Assembly (NCBI RefSeq): GCF_029109325.1
Contig: NZ_JAQKQJ010000008.1
Location: 1 to 64,000 of the forward strand
DNA from: Nodosilinea sp. PGN35
GTDB taxonomy: Bacteria; Cyanobacteriota; Cyanobacteriia; Phormidesmidales; Phormidesmidaceae
Direction: 5' to 3'
Length of the DNA: 64,000 nt
Shown here: positions 1 through 7,303 of the stretch, piece by piece
Numbering within the stretch: position 1 is the first letter of the stretch
Layout of the letters: the number at the start of each line of letters is the position of its first letter
Program-made: the position numbers and the translations under genes
The notes under the pieces: generated by a model
What the model saw: only the letters and a program-made list of their open reading frames with translations
The model's database searches: none
What the model was told of the DNA's origin: nothing

Positions 1-1178
1 GGGGTGGGGAGTGGGGGAGAGGGGGAGGTGAGGTGGGTGGGGGAGATGGGGTGGGTGATGGCTGGGGGAATGGCATCTTGATCGGCGACGGTGATGGGGG
101 GAGGGTCGCTGAAGATGGACTCGATGGAGGGGGGAGATGGGACTGGGGAGAAGATGTCTGGGGATGGGTTGGCTGAGTTGGCTGTTGGTGGAGCTAGATC
201 GGTTTCTGGGGGGAGTTGGGCTTGGGTGAGCCAGGCGAGGGCTTCGGTTTCGGAGGGGAGTTGTGTCTGCCAGTCGGCTGCGTCGGTTGTATGGGGGTCT
301 GCATCGCTAAAGACTGCCGCTAAGAACTCCTCTGCAACGGGTTCTGCAAGCGGTTTTGGGGGGAGGTCTGGAAGAGGGGCGAGGGGTGAAATTGGGGCAG
401 CCAGGGCTTGGAGGGCGGGGGAGGGTTCGCCGCCTGTGGTGGAGCTGCCGGTGAGCACGGCGGCGCGGCCCTGGGCAAAATCGGCCACGGCCAGGCGAGT
501 GATTTCTACGGCCTGGTCTGGGTGGGCGGCGATCGCATCTAGAGCGGTCTGGGCGATCTGGGCAAACCCAGGCAGATCGAGCAGCTCGGCAAAGCCCATA
601 AAGATTTCGGTCTGGGCGCGCAGTTCACCAGCGACTGCGTGGGCCTCGGGCTGCTCTAGCACGCGGGTCAGGTGGTCGAGCCCCTGCTGTACGTCTACCT
701 CAAAGATCGAGGTGGCCATATCAAACCCCAGGTCTGAGGAACTGGGGATGAAGTTCTCGGTGTCGGCCATGGCGCTGGCGAGGCGCTGCTCTAGATCGTG
801 CAGCACGGGTTCGGCTTGGGCTAGGGCCTGCTCTCCATCGAACGCGCCCTCGGTGAGCTGCTGGGTGAGGGGCAGCCGCAGGCAGTCGAAGGCTTGCAGC
901 AGCAGGGTTTCTAGCTCGCTGTCGATCGCTACCCTGTCGCTATAGAGGGCTTTAAATAGAGCCTCCAGTCGATGGGCCAGGGTAGCGATCGGCCCAAGCC
1001 CCACGCTGGCCGCGCCCCCCTTGAGCGAGTGGGCCGCCCGCATGATCTGGTGAATCGCGGCGGTGTCGCGCTGCGATCGCAGCCCCAGCAGGCCCGTCTC
1101 AATGGCGTGCAGCAGCTCGGGGGCTTCTTCGAGGAAGAATTGATAGGCCTGGTCGCGGATGTGGGGAGGGGTGGGCAT
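1..1178 (-). CDS. CheA-type histidine kinase, N-terminal part (runs off window)
   Basis: The reading frame opens at the ATG at 1178 and stays open to base 1, so at least 392 residues are present and the C-terminus lies outside. Residues 1-110 form an Hpt domain with the motif RAAHSLKGGAA, in which His50 is the expected phosphorylated histidine. After about residue 250 the sequence becomes a Pro- and Ser-rich linker. The dimerisation, ATPase and CheW-like domains of a CheA would lie beyond the window, so a stand-alone Hpt protein cannot be excluded. It follows the receptor gene at 1274 and closes a second PATAN-CheY-CheW-MCP-CheA set, matching the PilL/HmpE position. In that role it would phosphorylate the CheY-like proteins controlling type IV pilus motility. 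No clear Shine-Dalgarno sequence precedes the start; the leader is C-rich. Confidence 0.85.
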   Translation of the reverse strand, partial: MPTPPHIRDQAYQFFLEEAPELLHAIETGLLGLRSQRDTAAIHQIMRAAHSLKGGAASVGLGPIATLAHRLEALFKALYSDRVAIDSELETLLLQAFDCLRLPLTQQLTEGAFDGEQALAQAEPVLHDLEQRLASAMADTENFIPSSSDLGFDMATSIFEVDVQQGLDHLTRVLEQPEAHAVAGELRAQTEIFMGFAELLDLPGFAQIAQTALDAIAAHPDQAVEITRLAVADFAQGRAAVLTGSSTTGGEPSPALQALAAPISPLAPLPDLPPKPLAEPVAEEFLAAVFSDADPHTTDAADWQTQLPSETEALAWLTQAQLPPETDLAPPTANSANPSPDIFSPVPSPPSIESIFSDPPPITVADQDAIPPAITHPISPTHLTSPSPPLPT

Positions 1179-1217
1179 GGGAGGGGTGGGGAGTGGGGGA
1201 GTGGGGGAGTGGGGGAG
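1179..1217. repeat. G-rich purine tract (GGGGAGTG units)
   Basis: The + strand is a run of GGGGAGTGGG-like units directly upstream of the minus-strand CheA start, so the mRNA leader is C-rich. The same kind of tract precedes other starts near 5353, 10301, 20549, 23067 and 24510. Confidence 0.7.
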
Positions 1218-1224
1218 TAAAACT

Positions 1225-1272
1225 CCATCACCCCATCACCCCATCACCCCATCACCCCATCACCCCATCACC
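1225..1272. repeat. Tandem octamer repeat ATCACCCC
   Basis: Five perfect copies of ATCACCCC occupy 1227-1266, with degenerate units on both sides. The array starts immediately after the TAG stop of the minus-strand receptor gene (1274-1276) and ends next to the G-rich tract. No function is evident; slippage-prone length variation is likely. Confidence 0.9.
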
Positions 1273-1273
1273 T

Positions 1274-4225
1274 CTAGCTGACCTTGAACCGGCCCACCTC
1301 CTCCTGCAACGCCTGGGCGACGGAGCGCAGCTGGGCGAAGGAGTCGGATACCTGGTTGGCGGCGGTGGAGTTTTGGCTGGCGGTGGTGGCGGCGGTGGTG
1401 ATGGTTTCGCTGACCACTTCGGAGGCTTGGGACTGGACGACGGTGGCGTCGGCGATCGCGGCTACCAGGGCACTGATCTGGCGACTGACGGCGGTGATCT
1501 GGTTGAGGCTCTGGCGGGTTTCATCGACCAGCTGGGTGCCGGTGACCACCTGCTCGGTGCCGGTTTCCATGGCTGTGACCACGGCGTTGGTTTCGGCCTG
1601 AATGCTGGCCACCAGCTTTTCGATTTCGGTGGTGGCTTCGGCTGACTGGCGGGCCAGTTCGCGCACTTCTTCGGCGACTACGGCAAAGCCTTTGCCGCCC
1701 TCTCCGGCGCGGGAGGCTTCGATCGAGGCGTTGAGGGCGAGCATGTTGGTCTGGGCGGCAAAGCTGCTGATCAGGTTCACTACGTTGGAGATTTTTTGGG
1801 AGGATTCGCCCAGGCGCTTCACTTTTTTGGCGGTGTCGGCCACGGTTTCGCGAATGGCCAGAATGCCGTCTACGGTGCGGTTCATAGCATCGTCGCCCTG
1901 GGCCACGGTCTGCTCGGCTGCGAGCACGGCGGCTTCGGCTTTTTCGGCGTTGGTGGCAACGAGGCGCACTGAGCTGGCCATGGCTTGGACGCGATCGAGG
2001 GTGGCCAGCATGGCCTGGGCCTGCTGATTGGCTGACTCGGCCAGGTCGTGCACGGAGGTTTGGTTGGCGTCGGTGGTGGCGGCCACCTGGCGGGAGGCGT
2101 CTTGCACCTGCACCACGATTTTTCTGAGGCTGGCGATGGTGGCGTTGTAGGAGTCGGCCAGGGTGCCAATTTCATCCTCGGTGACCTGGGCGCGCACGGT
2201 CAGGTTGCCCTGGCTGACGGGATCTACGTCCATGAGCAGCTGTAGGGCGCTGCGCTGGAGCCCTTCTTTGATCTGTCGCTGTTCTTCGGCCAGGTTGCGG
2301 GTGCGCTCGATCAGCTGTACCCGGTCGATCACCAGGCCCAGCTGTAGGCCCAGCTGTTTGAGGAAGTCGATTTCGGCCTCTTGCCACGGGTGCTGGGTTT
2401 TGCAGTGGTGGGCGATGAGTAGACCGTAGAGCTGGCTCTGGCTGACGATGGGCACCCCCAAAATCGATTTGACCTGAAGGTTGTCCAGCAGCAGCCGGTG
2501 CTCGGGATGAAGGGCGGCGGTGGCGACGTTGTTTTCGAGCAACAAGCCTGCGGCCTGGTACTTGTCGAGGGTGGCAGTGGGAATACAGGGGTCGCTAAGC
2601 TGCTGTTTATAGGCGCTAGGCCATGAAGAATCTACGGATTCGGCGGCGATCTGGCCGCTCCAGTCGGGGTTGAACCGGTAGATCACGACGCGATCGGCTG
2701 CGAGAATGTCGCGGGCTTCGGCCACCAGGCGTTCGTAGAGGGGCAGCAGGTCGATGGAGTCCACAATTTTGGCCCCGGTAATGGCGGCGGCCAGGTTGGC
2801 GCGGCGGGTGTTGAGGGTTTGCTCGCGCAGAAATCCCCGCACCCGTACCACCAGCTCGTTGAAGGTTTGGGCCAGGGTTTGGGCCTCCGACGACCCGATG
2901 AGTTGGGCGCGGGCGTTGAGGTTGCCCTGGGAGACCTGCTGGGCGGTACCGGCCAGGGCGTCGAGGGGGGAGGAGATCTGGCGGGCCAGTGCCCCAGTGA
3001 GCACGGCGGCGACACCGCCTAGCACCAGGCCCAGCAGACCCAGGGTGATCAGGTTGTCGCGACCGGCGGCGCGGATTTCGGCGGTGTCCATGGAGGCGAT
3101 CGCCACCCAGTTCACCTGGGGCACCGTGGCCAGCGAATACTGCTTGCCCTGATAGGTGAAGGTGGCGACCAGGCTGTCTTGGCCCTGGCCAGAGCTAGCG
3201 GTAGAAATCTCTAGGTTGCCCACCGGAAAGTCTGATCTGAGCTGCTGCTGCAGGTCATTGCTGGCCACGGTCGGCTCGGACTGGGCCGCATCAATCAGGG
3301 CTGTCGCCAGGCTGCCGACCACATCGCCACCGACGAGGTTGAGGGATCTGGGGGTGAGAGCCGCCGCTTGCCCCTGTTCGTTAAAGGTGGCCAGCACGTA
3401 GTTGGAGCGGGGCTCGAGCAGCTGCACCTGCTGAGATCCCTGAATTCCGGCGTTGGCCAGGTACTCGTTGAGCTGCTCAAACTCCAGGGCGGTGATGAAG
3501 AATTTCACCACGCCTAAAAATTCGTTGCTGTTGGGGTCGCGAATGGCGTGGCTAAAGTCGATGCCCACCCGAAAGGTGGAGGCGTCGTAGCCGGGCTGGC
3601 TAAACCAAAACCCGTTGCTTTTGGCCAGCTCCCACCAGTCTTCGCCCGCCTGCACAAAATCGGAGGGAATGTTGCTGTAGCCAACGTTGAGGCCATTGGC
3701 TTCGGTGACGATGATTTCGGCAAATTTTTTGACCTCAGCGGTTTGCGCCAGGTAGCGGTTAAACACCGGATTGGTGGCCAGCTGTTTGGTGGCAATGAAG
3801 CGCGACTCCAGGGTTGCCTCGGGCACCTGGAGCAGGTTGAGATTGCTGGCCAGGGTGCGATCGCGCCGTACTTTATCCAAAATCAGCGGGTTTTGGGCAA
3901 AAATTTGGGCGAAGGCAATTTGCTGGTTCAGGTTGCCGCTCACCGTCTCACTGGCCAGCAACGCCTGCCCCTGGAGATCTTGGGTGATGGTGGCGCGGGT
4001 GCGGCCCTGGGTGAGGGCGTAGGTTATCAGCCCCCCCAGCAGCAGCGGCAGCAGGCTCAGCGGCAACACCGTAGACAGCAGCTGCTGCCGCAGACTGCGC
4101 CCAGCAAAATACTGCCGGATCAGGTCTTGGGATGGGGTGCTACCGGAGTGGGTGGCCCCTACGCTGTTGGCTTCCACCGTGAGGGGCTGCGGGCGGGGGT
4201 GAGATAGCGACGGAACTTGAGTCAT
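1274..4225 (-). CDS. Methyl-accepting chemotaxis receptor with dCache, HAMP and GAF (PilJ/HmpD-like)
   Basis: This 983-residue receptor has a membrane segment near residues 50-72, an extracytoplasmic dCache-like region (about 75-385), a second membrane segment (about 390-412), HAMP (about 412-465), GAF (about 478-640), a second HAMP-like stretch and a methyl-accepting signalling hairpin at the C-terminus. The GAF resembles cyanobacteriochrome GAFs and keeps Asp545-Pro-Cys547, but the canonical Cys-His pair is Glu575-His576, so the usual bilin-anchoring cysteine is missing. It is therefore probably not a photoreceptor, or it binds a ligand non-covalently. Position between cheW and cheA matches pilJ/hmpD, whose products signal to type IV pili. 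The AAGG in the leader is a weak ribosome site. Confidence 0.9.
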   Translation of the reverse strand: MTQVPSLSHPRPQPLTVEANSVGATHSGSTPSQDLIRQYFAGRSLRQQLLSTVLPLSLLPLLLGGLITYALTQGRTRATITQDLQGQALLASETVSGNLNQQIAFAQIFAQNPLILDKVRRDRTLASNLNLLQVPEATLESRFIATKQLATNPVFNRYLAQTAEVKKFAEIIVTEANGLNVGYSNIPSDFVQAGEDWWELAKSNGFWFSQPGYDASTFRVGIDFSHAIRDPNSNEFLGVVKFFITALEFEQLNEYLANAGIQGSQQVQLLEPRSNYVLATFNEQGQAAALTPRSLNLVGGDVVGSLATALIDAAQSEPTVASNDLQQQLRSDFPVGNLEISTASSGQGQDSLVATFTYQGKQYSLATVPQVNWVAIASMDTAEIRAAGRDNLITLGLLGLVLGGVAAVLTGALARQISSPLDALAGTAQQVSQGNLNARAQLIGSSEAQTLAQTFNELVVRVRGFLREQTLNTRRANLAAAITGAKIVDSIDLLPLYERLVAEARDILAADRVVIYRFNPDWSGQIAAESVDSSWPSAYKQQLSDPCIPTATLDKYQAAGLLLENNVATAALHPEHRLLLDNLQVKSILGVPIVSQSQLYGLLIAHHCKTQHPWQEAEIDFLKQLGLQLGLVIDRVQLIERTRNLAEEQRQIKEGLQRSALQLLMDVDPVSQGNLTVRAQVTEDEIGTLADSYNATIASLRKIVVQVQDASRQVAATTDANQTSVHDLAESANQQAQAMLATLDRVQAMASSVRLVATNAEKAEAAVLAAEQTVAQGDDAMNRTVDGILAIRETVADTAKKVKRLGESSQKISNVVNLISSFAAQTNMLALNASIEASRAGEGGKGFAVVAEEVRELARQSAEATTEIEKLVASIQAETNAVVTAMETGTEQVVTGTQLVDETRQSLNQITAVSRQISALVAAIADATVVQSQASEVVSETITTAATTASQNSTAANQVSDSFAQLRSVAQALQEEVGRFKVS

Positions 4226-4286
4226 AGCAAATAACCTTAGGAGTTCAACATAGTTGGCTAAGCCGATGCACTCTGACGGGGCCGGG

Positions 4287-4868
4287 TTAGGTCTGGGCCA
4301 TGGCGTTTAAAACCGCTGTGCCATCTAAGACGAGCTGGAGTCGGTCGGTGCGATCGCCATAACACCCCCGCAAAAAGGGCAGCAGACCGGGCTCAAGGGA
4401 GATCGACGGGGCTGAAATCGCCGCTGACAAAGGCTGTAGAGCGGAGATCGGGTAGGCCACCATAGCCTCCACGGCGTTGACCACCAGGCCCAGGGTAGGG
4501 GGGGGCTCGTCCGCTGGCTGGGTGGCGCTATAGGGGGGCTGGATCACCACCACTGTGTGGCGGGTGGCGGCTTCGGCCTGGTTGTACCAGGGGGCAAACC
4601 CCAAAAAATGGCCCAGGTCGGCGATCCACAACATTTCGCCCCGCCAGTTGTAGAGGCCCATTACCCATGGGGCCATCTGAAACACCGGCACGACCTGGCC
4701 AATGGACAGCTTCATGATTTCGACCAGATTGGCCCCCGGCAGCAGCAGGGGCAGATCGCCATTGACGGTGATCTGTAAGAACTGCTCCTCCGGTGGGGTA
4801 TCGGGCGGGGTGGTGTCTTTCAGTGGAGAGATGAAATGGTCGGTGGGCGTTGCGGTCTCGAAATTCAT
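4287..4868 (-). CDS. CheW-like coupling protein (PilI/HmpC-like)
   Basis: The product has 193 residues with a single CheW/SH3-like domain from about residue 28. The segment [18 protein letters not shown] is the typical CheW core, and [11 protein letters not shown] near the C-terminus is shared with the CheW at 14319. CheW proteins link receptors to CheA at the membrane. A good Shine-Dalgarno sequence AAGGAG lies nine bases before the ATG. It sits 61 bases upstream of the receptor gene at 4225 and downstream of the CheY gene at 5352, as in pil/hmp operons of cyanobacteria. Confidence 0.9.
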   Translation of the reverse strand: MNFETATPTDHFISPLKDTTPPDTPPEEQFLQITVNGDLPLLLPGANLVEIMKLSIGQVVPVFQMAPWVMGLYNWRGEMLWIADLGHFLGFAPWYNQAEAATRHTVVVIQPPYSATQPADEPPPTLGLVVNAVEAMVAYPISALQPLSAAISAPSISLEPGLLPFLRGCYGDRTDRLQLVLDGTAVLNAMAQT

Positions 4869-4986
4869 TGCGCTCGGCTCCTTAGGTCAAATCCGCTGCG
4901 ATCGCACCCGGTTGGCAGGAGCACTGCACTGCCATGCCCCTGCGGGATGCCTTGTTGAATCAGAGTTTCTCAAGGCGGATTTTGTA

Positions 4987-5352
4987 TTAGACATTGACCA
5001 GCTGATTGACCGCCTGCATCAGCTCGTCTTGGTCGATGGGTTTGGCCAGGTAGGCATCGGCCCCCTGTTTTAAGCCCCAAAACTTGTCCATTTCGGTGCC
5101 CTTGGTGGAGCACATAATCACGGGCACCTGCTTAGTGCTGGTGTCTTCTTTCAGTTCGCGGCAGATCTCAAAACCGCTGCGATCGGGCAGCACCACGTCG
5201 AGAATGATCAGATCAAAGCGGTGGCTTTTGACCTGCTCGAAGGCTTCTTCGGCGCTTTTGGCGGTGAGCACGGTAATGCCGCGATCGCGCAGGCAGAGGG
5301 TGAGAATTTCTTTGTCGGTGAGACTGTCTTCGACGATGAGAACTTTGCTCAT
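4987..5352 (-). CDS. CheY-like response regulator (PilH/HmpB-like)
   Basis: This is a single-domain receiver of 121 residues. The acidic pair Glu8-Asp9, the phosphoacceptor Asp52 in LIILDVVLPD and the conserved Lys103 in AKPID are all present, so it should be phosphorylatable. It most resembles the CheY at 14834 in the neighbouring operon, including the shared motif WGLKQGADAYLAKP. It would be a phosphorylation target of the CheA partly encoded at 1178. The short leader is G-rich on the + strand and lacks a clear ribosome site. Confidence 0.93.
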   Translation of the reverse strand: MSKVLIVEDSLTDKEILTLCLRDRGITVLTAKSAEEAFEQVKSHRFDLIILDVVLPDRSGFEICRELKEDTSTKQVPVIMCSTKGTEMDKFWGLKQGADAYLAKPIDQDELMQAVNQLVNV

Positions 5353-5406
5353 GGGATCTTGGGGGGTAGGGGAGTAAGGGAGTGGGGGAGATGGGGAGGG
5401 TGGGGT
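5353..5406. repeat. G-rich purine tract in intergenic spacer
   Basis: Runs of GGGG separated by AGT or AT fill the spacer between the PATAN regulator stop (5407) and the CheY start (5352). It is the same type of tract as at 1179 and 10301. Confidence 0.6.
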
Positions 5407-6603
5407 TTAGATGCGGGCGGGGGCGAGGTGTTTGCGGAGAACGGAGAGAATCACGATGGGCTCCATGGGTTTGCTCAAGAAATCGGTGGCCCCCAGCAGG
5501 CGGGCACGCACCTGATCGACCAGGCCGTCGTTGCCGCTGAGAATGACGATGGGAACGTCTTTAAAGCGCGAAATTTTGCGCAGACTGCTGCAAATTTCGT
5601 AACCATTGGTGTCGGGCATCACCAGGTCTAAAAACACCAGATCTGGCTTTTGGGCCAGCAGAGTCGGTATGGCCCTGGAACCTTCGGTAATTGCCAAAAA
5701 GTCGTGCCCCGCCGCTCGAATCACCTGCCCCAGGGCTTTGCAGACCAGGGGACTGTCGTCAACACAGGCGATCTTGAGGGCTGCTTTGGGGGCAGCCCCA
5801 ATTACCCCAGGTGGGTCTAGCCCTTCCAGGGATGGGAAGTCGGCCACCTCCACCAGACTGATCCAGCCCGACTGAATGTAGGGTTGTAGGGCCTGGGTGA
5901 GGTTCAGCACATCCTGACCCAGTTTGACCGCCAGGTCGCGCAGGCTGCGCTGACCGTCGAGCAGCTGCATCAGCGACTCGTAGACGCGGGGCGAAACCTG
6001 CGCCCGAATCGGTTCGGGATGCTGAATCACCGGGGCCAAATTGGGGGAATAGGCCTCTAGCCCCGCCTCTAGCCAGGCATCCCAGAGGTCGGTCACCGAG
6101 GTCAGCAGCGGAGTGTCGTCTATGTAGATCGATGTCTGGTCGGCGGCCAGGGGCAGTTGTCGGGCCAGTTGATACTGAGTTTCACGGGCTTGTACCACGT
6201 CAAACAGGATGTCGGCCACAATGTTGCTGCTGATGTCTCGCAGCGCCTGAGGCGAGAGTTGCCCCTGACTCAGCCAGTGCTGAAGCAGCTGGTAATCCCT
6301 GGCCCGGAGCCAGCTAGCGCTGGGAGCCGCCACCGCCGAGGACTGTAGTCCCGAATAACTGAGCTCAGGGCCAGGCAGCCGGGCCTGGGCCTGGCGGTAC
6401 CACTGCCGCACGGGGTGGACGCCCCCCTTGCCATAGATCAGCTGTCCCCGGTCAAAAAATAGAGTCCACTGGTGCCCTGCGGGAGCAGACCAGGTGATCT
6501 GCCCACTAAAGCTGAGACGCTTGAGGACGGGAAAAATTTGCAGCTTTTTAACTCGCAAATAATGAGATAGAGGCTTAGAGTACTGCGCCGCTCTACCGCT
6601 CAT
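5407..6603 (-). CDS. PATAN-domain response regulator (PilG/HmpA/PatA-like)
   Basis: The 398-residue protein has an N-terminal PATAN (DUF4388-like) region up to about residue 250 and a C-terminal receiver at about 275-395. The receiver keeps VDDSP, the phosphoacceptor Asp in LVFLDLVMPD and the Lys in LSKPM. In cyanobacteria PATAN-REC proteins of the PatA/PixG/PilG group act downstream of Tax kinases and affect pilus assembly or direction. It is the first gene of the second chemosensory set. AAGGGG precedes the ATG by about eight bases. Confidence 0.88.
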   Translation of the reverse strand: MSGRAAQYSKPLSHYLRVKKLQIFPVLKRLSFSGQITWSAPAGHQWTLFFDRGQLIYGKGGVHPVRQWYRQAQARLPGPELSYSGLQSSAVAAPSASWLRARDYQLLQHWLSQGQLSPQALRDISSNIVADILFDVVQARETQYQLARQLPLAADQTSIYIDDTPLLTSVTDLWDAWLEAGLEAYSPNLAPVIQHPEPIRAQVSPRVYESLMQLLDGQRSLRDLAVKLGQDVLNLTQALQPYIQSGWISLVEVADFPSLEGLDPPGVIGAAPKAALKIACVDDSPLVCKALGQVIRAAGHDFLAITEGSRAIPTLLAQKPDLVFLDLVMPDTNGYEICSSLRKISRFKDVPIVILSGNDGLVDQVRARLLGATDFLSKPMEPIVILSVLRKHLAPARI

Positions 6604-6680
6604 GTTGTGCCCCTTGTCATTGTCAATATTTTGGTCGCCAAACTAAATACATCAGGACGCATAACCAACGGTTTATCGGG

Positions 6681-7172
6681 TTAGGGAAGTAGGGAATCAA
6701 CCTCCAGCAAAAACAGAGGTGGCTCGGTTTCGTTGAGGGTGATCAGGGTGTTGATGCCTCGCAGGTGATGCATCATCAAATAGGTGGCGGGGACTGGGCT
6801 AAAAGCCGACTGGCGCGCCCGTTTTAAGCTGGGCACGCCGTCTATGCGCAACCCCAAAAGCCCAAAACGCGGTGACTCGATCACCAAAATAGACTGGCTC
6901 AAAGCCTTCTGTACCGCTGGCGCTGGGTCGGCTGGGCCTGGCAGCAGGGGGGCAGAGCAATAGACGCGATCGCCCACATCCATAATGGGAATATTCTCCT
7001 GGTTGAGTTGGGTCAGCATGAGGCCCTGGGCTAGCTCATCAACCACAGGAATTACTCGGCGCGCCATGGCCAGAGGTAGGCAAAACCAGCTGTGGCGCAG
7101 TTGAAAGGCAATTAGCCGCAGGGTGGGCTCTTGGGCGGGAAGACGACGGTGGCGGGCGAGGGCGGTGGCCAT
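6681..7172 (-). CDS. CheW-like coupling protein, extra copy
   Basis: This 163-residue protein matches the CheW fold from about residue 18 (LIAFQLRHSWFCLPLAMARRVI) through the motif LGLRIDGVPSL. It is divergent from the two CheW proteins at 4287 and 14319. It follows the CheA gene at 7304 and precedes the second PATAN regulator, so it may be the last gene of the pix-like operon. Such an extra coupling protein could compete for, or bridge, the two neighbouring CheA-receptor arrays; that role is inferred only from position. No clear ribosome site is seen. Confidence 0.8.
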   Translation of the reverse strand: MATALARHRRLPAQEPTLRLIAFQLRHSWFCLPLAMARRVIPVVDELAQGLMLTQLNQENIPIMDVGDRVYCSAPLLPGPADPAPAVQKALSQSILVIESPRFGLLGLRIDGVPSLKRARQSAFSPVPATYLMMHHLRGINTLITLNETEPPLFLLEVDSLLP

Positions 7173-7193
7173 AGGGGTGAGGTGGTGGGGGAA

Positions 7194-7302
7194 AGTTTTA
7201 AGTTTTGAGTTTTAAGTTTTGAGTTTTAAGTTTTGAGTTTTGAGTTTTGAGTTTTGAATTGGGGGCTTAATTCAAAACTCAAAATTGAGAACTAAGAACT
7301 CT
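7194..7302. repeat. AGTTTTGAG tandem array with inverted tail
   Basis: Near-tandem copies of AGTTTTGAG/AGTTTTAAG fill 7194-7260. The last units (7245-7260) pair perfectly over 16 bases with 7269-7284, giving a strong stem-loop. It lies just downstream of the CheA stop at 7304. Similar arrays occur near 10355-10558, 20568 and 23118. Confidence 0.85.
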
Positions 7303-7303
7303 A

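Noticed and set aside
91-945. Long + strand open frame at the window start
   Set aside because: It lies opposite the CheA-like frame, has Ser/Arg/Ala-rich low-complexity composition and no family signal; the minus-strand frame has a clear Hpt motif.
7194-7302. AGTTTTGAG array as a CRISPR array
   Set aside because: Units are contiguous, 9-13 bases long and degenerate, with no unique spacers or cas genes.
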